Source: Macropodus opercularis
Taxonomy: Eukaryota > Chordata > Actinopteri > Anabantiformes > Osphronemidae
Assembly (NCBI GenBank): GCA_030770545.1
Contig: CM061097.1
Location: 19,300,501 to 19,364,500 of the forward strand
DNA length: 64,000 nt
Direction: 5' to 3'
Position 1 is the first letter of the stretch, and the number at the start of each line of letters is the position of its first letter. Below are positions 57,155 through 64,000 of the stretch, one piece after another. The notes below the pieces were generated by a model. It saw nothing but the letters and a program-made list of their open reading frames with translations, searched no databases and was not told where the DNA came from. The translations under genes were made by a program, and so were the position numbers.

Positions 57155-57364
57155 ACGCCGCCATATTGGATGTTATCAATGCAAAGTGTTTTTCCCAAGT
57201 ACCTCTGCGCCATGGTCGTCATGGTTACGCGGGAGTTTGGATCTGATTGGCTCAGAATATCAACTGCTAGATCGGCGGTTGATGACGTCACGTAACTGTG
57301 GTGTCGGCTAAACAGACGAACCTGGTACCAGTCATATCATTTCCACGAAGACAGAGAAACAGAG
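57155..57364. promoter_or_regulatory. Promoter-like island, copy B
   Basis: YY1-like GCCGCCATATTGG at about 57,158, an inverted CCAAT near 57,246, CRE TGACGTCA at 57,283-57,290, and the donor AGAG then GTAAGA ending the exon at 57,364. Confidence 0.55.
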
Positions 57365-57612
57365 GTAAGACAATTTACAGCTGAGATAAAATGTTTGTAT
57401 GTTATTTGTGCTATGCTTTCTGATCAGTTGGGAAATGTCTTGAACTACTTATTGCGTGTATTGTGACGTTTTTTTTACTATTGTGATTTGGTTACTATTG
57501 GTTTTTTATTTCACCTGAAAAACTACTTATCATGTCAGTGTTTGCTATCGTTTTCCATGTGTTCTTTTTGACGTGCTCTATTAAAACATTAGAATGTTCA
57601 CCTTATTGAAAC

Positions 57613-57624
57613 GAAAACGAAAAG
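57613..57624 (+). promoter_or_regulatory. ISRE-like motif unique to copy B
   Basis: GAAAACGAAAAG fits the IRF pattern GAAANNGAAANN. It lies in a 17-base stretch absent from the matching place in copy A (about 32,502). Confidence 0.35.
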
Positions 57625-57673
57625 TCAGGGGTCACACTAGAAAACTGTCATGGAGGATCATTCCTGTATTTGT

Positions 57674-57687
57674 CCACGAGGGGGCAG
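57674..57687 (+). promoter_or_regulatory. CTCF-like motif, copy B
   Basis: CCACGAGGGGGCAG, as at 32,551. Confidence 0.5.
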
Positions 57688-57750
57688 CGTCTGCCCTGTA
57701 CGCGGCAATTGTAGCGTTTTTCCCAGCATGTCTGACTTTAGCATCGGCTC

Positions 57751-57846
57751 GACATCCGGGACAGAAGACAGACAGCGGACGCTCCATTCAGAGTGAATCC
57801 AGTGTTCTGAAGCAACTATGTGTAGGTGAAGAATGTGTGTGTAGCT
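57751..57846 (+). repeat. Shared 96-bp module in copy B
   Basis: Same GACATCCGGGACAG...GTGTGTGTAGCT module as 402-497 and 32,629-32,724. Its donor reads CATTCAGA then GTGAATCC, so the GTGAGT is altered here. Confidence 0.85.
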
Positions 57847-58405
57847 TGTAGCATGTTTCTTTGTGGACACATTTGTAAATATGCCTATTCCTGTTCTGTT
57901 TAATCAGCAGGACTGAGAGGACCAACAGTTACATTCTTGACCTACAAGAGGCAGCGTTGACCAGCACAGTGGGAGAGACACGCTGAGTGAATCTTCACTG
58001 CACCGTCGAGTCACCACGAAGGACTTCATCACTACTCATCTGTACAGTGCAACAGTGTCTCTGGTGACAAGGGGAGGGAAACCTAACGGTGCTAACGTAA
58101 CTCCCCGCGACACCACGAAGACCAGTTGCTCCGGTGAAGTCCCAACAAGCTGTCTGCCACTGCACCAGCACAGAGGACGGAGACGGGACAGCTGCTATGA
58201 ATCGGCATCAGGGTTGGATCCGGCAGAAGTAGGTACTGACACAACCACTGAGCAGTGTGAGAAATACCCTGTGTGTTGTAGAACTCAGTTCAAATATTCC
58301 ATTTATATTCCTGTTACCCCTTTAGCTGTTGCTAAGATTTTCCAATGATCAAGACATGTATTTCTATATTGGGTGTATTTGTCATAACAGCAGTAATAGT
58401 CTTTA

Positions 58406-58531
58406 CAATTATTTGGAGTAAACACATCTGTGGAGATGGATGGATTCCATGTTTAAGCAGTGGAAAGGTTTCATCTTGTCAGAAGTGACATCTTGAATAG
58501 TTTCACTAGTGTGATGGGTGGTTGGATTGAC
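58406..58531. other. Short unique stretch before the array
   Basis: About 125 bases with no match in copy A; no feature recognised. Confidence 0.5.
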
Positions 58532-61500
58532 CCTGACTTTGTAATGACTATCACTGACTGCAATGAAGAACGTTTGCTTTTCTCTAACTTTGTACTAACT
58601 ATCGCTGACTGCAATGAAGAACGTTTGCTTTTCTCTGACTTTGTACTAACTATCGCTGACTGCAATGAAGAACACTTGCTTTTCTCTCAATTTGTACTAA
58701 CTATCGCTGACTGCAATAAAGAACACTTGCTTTTCTCTCAATTTGTACTAACTATCGCTGACTGCAATGAAGAACACTTGCTTTTCTCTCAATTTGTACT
58801 AACTATCGCTGACTGCAATGAAGAACACTTGCTTTTCTCTCAATTTGTACTAACTATCGCTGACTGCAATGAAGAACGCTTGCTTTTCTCTCAATTTGTA
58901 CTAACTATCGCTGACTGCAATGAAGAACGCTTGCTTTTCTCTGACTGTGTACTAACTATCGCTGACTGCAATGAAGAACGTTTGCTTTTTTCTGACTTTG
59001 TACTAACTATCGCTGATTGCAATGAAGAACGCTTGCTTTTTTCTGACTTTGTACTAACTATCGCTGACTGCAATGAAGAACGCTTGTTTTTCTCTGACTG
59101 TACACTAACTATCGCTGACTGCAATGAAGAACGCTTGCTTTTTTCTGACTTTGTACTAACTATCGCTGACTGCAAAGAAGAACGCTTGCTTTTTTCTGAC
59201 TTTGTACTAACTATCGCTGACTGCAATGAAGAACACTTGCTTTTCTCTCAATTTGTACTAACTATCGCTGACTGCAATGAAGAACGCTTGCTTTTTTCTG
59301 ACTTTGTACTAACTATCGCTGACTGCAAAGAAGAACGCTTGCTTTTTTCTGACTTTGTACTAACTATCGCTGATTGCAATGAAGAACGCTTGCTTTTTCT
59401 GACTGTGTACTAACTATCGCTGACTGCAATGAAGAACGTTTGCTTTTTTCTGACTTTGTACTAACTATCGCTGACTGCAATGAAGAACGTTTGCTTTTCT
59501 CTGACTGTGTACTAACTATCGCTGTCTGCAATGAAGAACGTTTGCTTTTCTCTGACTTTGTACTAACTATCGCTGACTGCAATGAAGAACGCTTGCTTTT
59601 CTCTAACTTTGTACTAACTATCGCTGATTGCAATGAAGAACGTTTGCTTTTCTCTCACTTTGTACTAACTATCGCTGACTGCAATGAAGAACGCTTGCTT
59701 TTCTCTGACTGTGTACTAACTATCGCTGACTGCAATGAAGAACGTTTGCTTTTTTCTGACTGTGTACTAACTATCGCTGATTGCAATGAAGAACGCTTGC
59801 TTTTCTCTCACTTTGTACTATCGCTGATTACAATGAAGAACGTTTGCTTTTCTCTGACTTTGTATTAACTATCGCTGTCTGCAATGAAGAACGTTTGCTT
59901 TTCTCTGACTTTGTACTAACTGTCGCTGTCTGCAATGAAGAACGTTTGCTTTTCTCTGACTTTGTACTATCGCTGTCTGCAATGAAGAACGTTTGCTTTT
60001 CTCTGACTTTGTACTAACTATCGCTGTCTGCAATGAAGAACGTTTGCTTTTCTCTGACTTTGTACTAACTGTCGCTGACTGCAATGAAGAACGTTTGCTT
60101 TTCTCTGACTTTGTACTAACTATCGCTGATTGCAATGAAGAACGTTTGCTTTTCTCTGACTTTGTACTAACTATCGCTGTCTGCAATGAAGAACGTTTGC
60201 TTTTCTCTGACTTTGTACTAACTATCGCTGTCTGCAATGAAGAACGTTTGCTTTTCTCTGACTTTGTACTAACTGTCGCTGTCTGCAATGAAGAACGTTT
60301 GCTTTTCTCTGACTTTGTACTATCGCTGTCTGCAATGAAGAACGTTTGCTTTTCTCTGACTTTGTACTAACTATCGCTGTCTGCAATGAAGAACGTTTGC
60401 TTTTCTCTGACTTTGTACTAACTGTCGCTGACTGCAATGAAGAACGTTTGCTTTTCTCTGACTTTGTACTAACTATCGCTGATTGCAATGAAGAACGTTT
60501 GCTTTTCTCTGACTTTGTACTAACTATCGCTGTCTGCAATGAAGAACGTTTGCTTTTCTCTGACTTTGTACTAACTATCGCTGTCTGCAATGAAGAACGT
60601 TTGCTTTTCTCTGACTTTGTACTAACTATCGCTGACTGCAATGAAGAACGCTTGCTTTTCTCTGATTTTATACTAACTATCGCTGACTGCAATGAAGAAC
60701 GCTTGCTTTTCTCTGATTTTATACTAACTATCGCTGACTGCAATGAAGAACGTTTGCTTTTCTCTAACTTTGTAATAAGTGTCGCTGACTGCAATGAAGA
60801 ACGTTTGCTTTTCCCCACTTTGTACTAACTATCGCTGCCTGCAATGAAGAACGCTTGCTTTTCTCTGACTTTGTACTAACTATCGCTGTCTGCAATGAAG
60901 AACGCTTGCTTTTCTCTAACTTTGTACTATCGCTGCCTGCAATGAAGAACGCTTGCTTTTCTCTAACTTTGTAATAAGTGTCGCTGACTGCAATGAAGAA
61001 CGTTTGCTTTTCCCCACTTTGTACTAACTATCGCTGCCTGCAATGAAGAACGCTTGCTTTTCTCTGACTTTGTACTAACTATCGCTGTCTGCAATGAAGA
61101 ACGCTTGCTTTTCTCTGATATTGTACTAACTATCGCTGCCTGCAATGAAGAACGCTTGCTTTTCTCTGACTTTGTACTAACTATCGCTGATTGCAATGAA
61201 GAACGTTTGCTTTTCTCTACCTTTGTACTAACTATCGCTGCCTGCAATGAAGAACGCTTGCTTTTCTCTGACTTTGTACTAACTATCGCTGATTGCAATG
61301 AAGAACGTTTGCTTTTCCTTAACTTTGTACTAACTATCGCTGACTGCAATGAAGAACGCTTGCTTTTCTCTAACTTTGTACTAACTATTGCTGACTGCAA
61401 TGAAGAACGTTTGCTTTTCTCTACCTTTGTACTAATTATCGCTGACTGCAATGAAGAACGTTTGCTTTTCTCTACCTTTGTACTAACTATCGCTGCCTGC

Positions 61501-64000
61501 AATGAAGAACGCTTGCTTTTCTCTGACTTTGTACTAACTATCGCTGATTGCAATGAAGAACGTTTGCTTTTCTCTAACTTTGTACTAACTATCGCTGACT
61601 GCAATGAAGAACGCTTGCTTTTCTCTAACTTTGTACTATCGCTGACTGCAATGAAGAACGTTTGCTTTTTTCTGACTTTGTACTAACTATCGCTGACTGC
61701 AATGAAGAACGTTTGCTTTTCCTTAACTTTGTACTAACTATCGCTGACTGCAATGAAGAACGCTTGCTTTTCTCTAACTTTGTACTAACTATTGCTGACT
61801 GCAATGAAGAACGCTTGCTTTTCTCTGACTTTGTACTAACTATCGCTGACTGCAATGAAGAACGTTTGCTTTTCCCCACTTTGTACTAACTATCGCTGAT
61901 TGCAATGCAGAACGCTTGCTTTTCTCTAACTTTGTAATAAGTGTCGCTGACTGCAATGAAGAACGTTTGCTTTTCCCCACTTTGTACTAACTATCGCTGC
62001 CTGCAATGAAGAACGCTTGCTTTTCTCTGACTTTGTACTAACTATCGCTGCCTGCAATGAAAAACGCTTGCTTTTCTCTGATATTGTACTAACTATCGCT
62101 GTCTGCAATGAAGAACGCTTGCTTTTCTCTGACTTTGTACTAACTATCGCTGCCTGCAATGAAAAACGCTTGCTTTTCTCTAACTTTGTACTAACTATCG
62201 CTGGCTGCAATGAAGAACGCTTGCTTTTCTCTGACTTTGTACTAACTATCGCTGCCTGCAATGAAAAACGCTTGCTTTTCTCTGACTTCGTACTAACTAT
62301 CGCTGATCGCAATGATGAACGTTTGCTTTTTTCTGACTTTGTACTAACTATCGCTGACTGCAATGACGAACGTTTGCTTTTCTCTGACTTCGTACTAACT
62401 ATCGCTGATCGCAATGAAGAACGTTTGCTTTTCTCTGACTGTGTACTAACTATCGCTGACTGCAATGAAGAACGCTTGCTTTTCTCTGACTTTGTACTAA
62501 CTATCGCTGACTGCAATGAAGAACGTTTGCTTTTCTCTGACTTTGTACTAACTATCGCTGACTGCAATGAAGAACGCTTGCTTTTCTGTGACTTCGTACT
62601 GTCGCTGATCGCAATGAAGAACGTTTGCTTTTTTCTGACTTTGTACTAACTATCGCTGACTGCAATGAAGAACGCTTGCTTTTCTCTGACTTTGTACTAA
62701 CTATCGCTGACTGCAATGAAGAACGTTTGCTTTTCTCTGACTTTGTACTAACTATCGCTGACTGCAATGAAGAACGTTTGCTTTTCTCTGACTTTGTACT
62801 AAATATCGCTGATCGCAATGACGAACGCTTGCTTTTCTGTGACTTCGTACTGTCGCTGATCGCAATGAAGAACGTTTGCTTTTTTCTGACTTTGTACTAA
62901 CTATCGCTGACTGCAATGAAGAACGTTTGCTTTTCTCTGACTTTGTACTAACTATCGCTGACTGCAATGAAGAACGTTTGCTTATCTGTGACTTCGTACT
63001 GTCGCTGATCGCAATGAAGAACGTTTGCTTTTCTCTGACTTTGTACTATCTATCGCTGACTGCAATGAAGAACGCTTGCTTTTCTCTGACTTTGTACTGT
63101 CGCTGATCGCAATGAAGAACGTTTGCTTTTTTCTGACTTTGTACTAACTATCGCTGACTGCAATGAAGAACGTTTGCTTTTCTCTGACTTTGTACTAACT
63201 ATCGCTGACTGCAATGAAGAACGTTTGCTTTTCTCTGACTTTGTACTAACTATCGCTGACTGCAATGAAGAACGTTTGCTTTTCTCTGACTTTGTACTAA
63301 CTATCGCTGACTGCAATGAAGAACGTTTGCTTTTCTCTGACTTTGTACTAACTGTCGCTGATTGCAATGAAGAACATTTGCTTTTCTCTGACTTTGTACT
63401 AACTATCACTGACTATAATGAAGAACGTTTGCTTTTCTCTAACTTTGTACTAACTGTCGCTGATTGCAATGAAGAACGTTTGCTTTTCTCTGACTTTGTA
63501 CTAACTATCGCTGATCGCAATGACGAACGTTTGCTTTTCTCTGACTTTGTACTAACTATCGCTGATCGCAATGACGAACGTTTGCTTTTCTCTGACTTTG
63601 TACTAACTATCGCTGATCGCAATGACGAACGTTTGCTTTTCTCTGACTTTGTACTAACTATCGCTGATCGCAATGACGAACGTTTGCTTTTCTCTGACTT
63701 TGTACTAACTATCGCTGACTGCAATGAAGAACGTTTGCTTTTCTCTGACTTTGTACTAACTATCGCTGACTGCAATGAAGAACGTTTGCTTTTCTCTGAC
63801 TTTGTACTAACTATCGCTGACTGCAATGAAGAACGTTTGCTTTTCTCTGACTTTGTACTAACTATCGCTGACTGCAATGAAGAACGTTTGCTTTTCTCTT
63901 ACTTTGTACTAACTATCGCTGACTGCAATGAAGAACGTTTGCTTTTCTCTGACTTTGTACTAACTATCGCTGACTGCAATGAAGAACGTTTGCTTTTCTC
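58532..64000. repeat. 51-bp minisatellite, copy B (~107 units, continues past edge)
   Basis: Same unit family as 33,291. Some units lack four bases (TACTATCGCTG instead of TACTAACTATCGCTG) and are 47 bp long, which breaks the open frames at 59,818, 59,961, 60,314 and later. Higher-order blocks repeat: a 353-bp block (six 51-bp units plus one 47-bp) is seen at 59,961 and 60,314, and a ~963-bp block at about 61,054 and 62,017. All open frames here are shadows. Confidence 0.95.

Larger units (their letters stand above)
51510..58405. repeat. Segmental duplication, copy B
   Basis: Collinear with 27,125-33,280. It carries an extra ~1 kb at 52,267-53,267 and an extra 17 bases at 57,608-57,624. Beyond 58,400 the flank differs (about 125 bases of other sequence) before the 51-bp array begins. 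Confidence 0.95.

Noticed and set aside
58532..64000. A CRISPR-like array
   Set aside because: Units are contiguous with no spacers of variable sequence; it is a vertebrate minisatellite.

Overview
The window looks like accessory, repeat-dense DNA of a bony fish, probably a percomorph teleost. The evidence is spliced exon-like signals, an 8-bp CRE and other vertebrate-type promoter motifs, several classic fish repeats (a tRNA-derived SINE with a strong B box, an RTE/Rex3-like LINE, an L2/CR1/Rex1-like LINE ending in a TATC tail, endogenous-retrovirus pieces) and a fragment of a cyclic-nucleotide phosphodiesterase gene of PDE9A type. The species cannot be named from the sequence. Almost all long open frames are shadows of repeats whose unit length is a multiple of three. 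LAYOUT: 1-4,847 is a tandem array with a unit of about 1.6 kb, and the same unit returns at 34,393-37,235. Each unit carries a TATA box, a primer-binding-site-like motif matching the 3' end of tRNA-Leu, and two exon-like blocks ending in GTGAGT donors. 4,848-5,222 is a dispersed fish repeat. 5,223-13,095 is a second tandem family (about 1.1-1.75 kb units) with a TATA box and exon-like block. 13,096-18,380 is LINE and SINE debris duplicated in tandem with a period near 2.41 kb. 18,381-21,763 holds a CCAAT-type promoter with a short acidic exon (plus strand) and three decayed HECT-like exons (minus strand). 21,764-27,124 is a broken endogenous retrovirus with gag, protease, a 2H-phosphoesterase-like segment, RT, integrase, an env remnant and one 415-bp LTR. 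27,125-33,280 and 51,510-58,405 are two copies of one segmental duplication. Each copy has a bidirectional promoter-like island and CTCF-like sites, and each ends in a 51-bp minisatellite (33,291-34,392; 58,532 to the window end). 37,236-43,940 contains three PDE9A-like exons on the minus strand. The intron between the first two holds a very young 5.27-kb LTR element (38,291-43,560): two 403-bp LTRs that look identical, an ATTAG target duplication, and one large repeat-built ORF with no recognisable reverse transcriptase. 43,941-44,850 is dispersed repeat, 45,142-46,247 is a second, inverted retroviral integrase fragment, and 47,342-49,757 is a 5'-truncated LINE. HOW IT FITS TOGETHER: the only clearly host-derived gene parts are the PDE9A-like exons and perhaps the HECT-like exons, and both appear incomplete. 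The most unusual themes are two. First, an LTR element encodes a hyper-repetitive protein instead of gag-pol. Second, a set of promoter and splice-donor cassettes has been tandemly amplified and shares one 96-bp module across otherwise different repeat types. I infer a larger locus plan of promoter segment, then 51-bp array, then 1.6-kb array. It is seen once in full (27.1-37.2 kb), while the second instance runs off the right edge. All homology statements rest on recognition by eye; no search was run.
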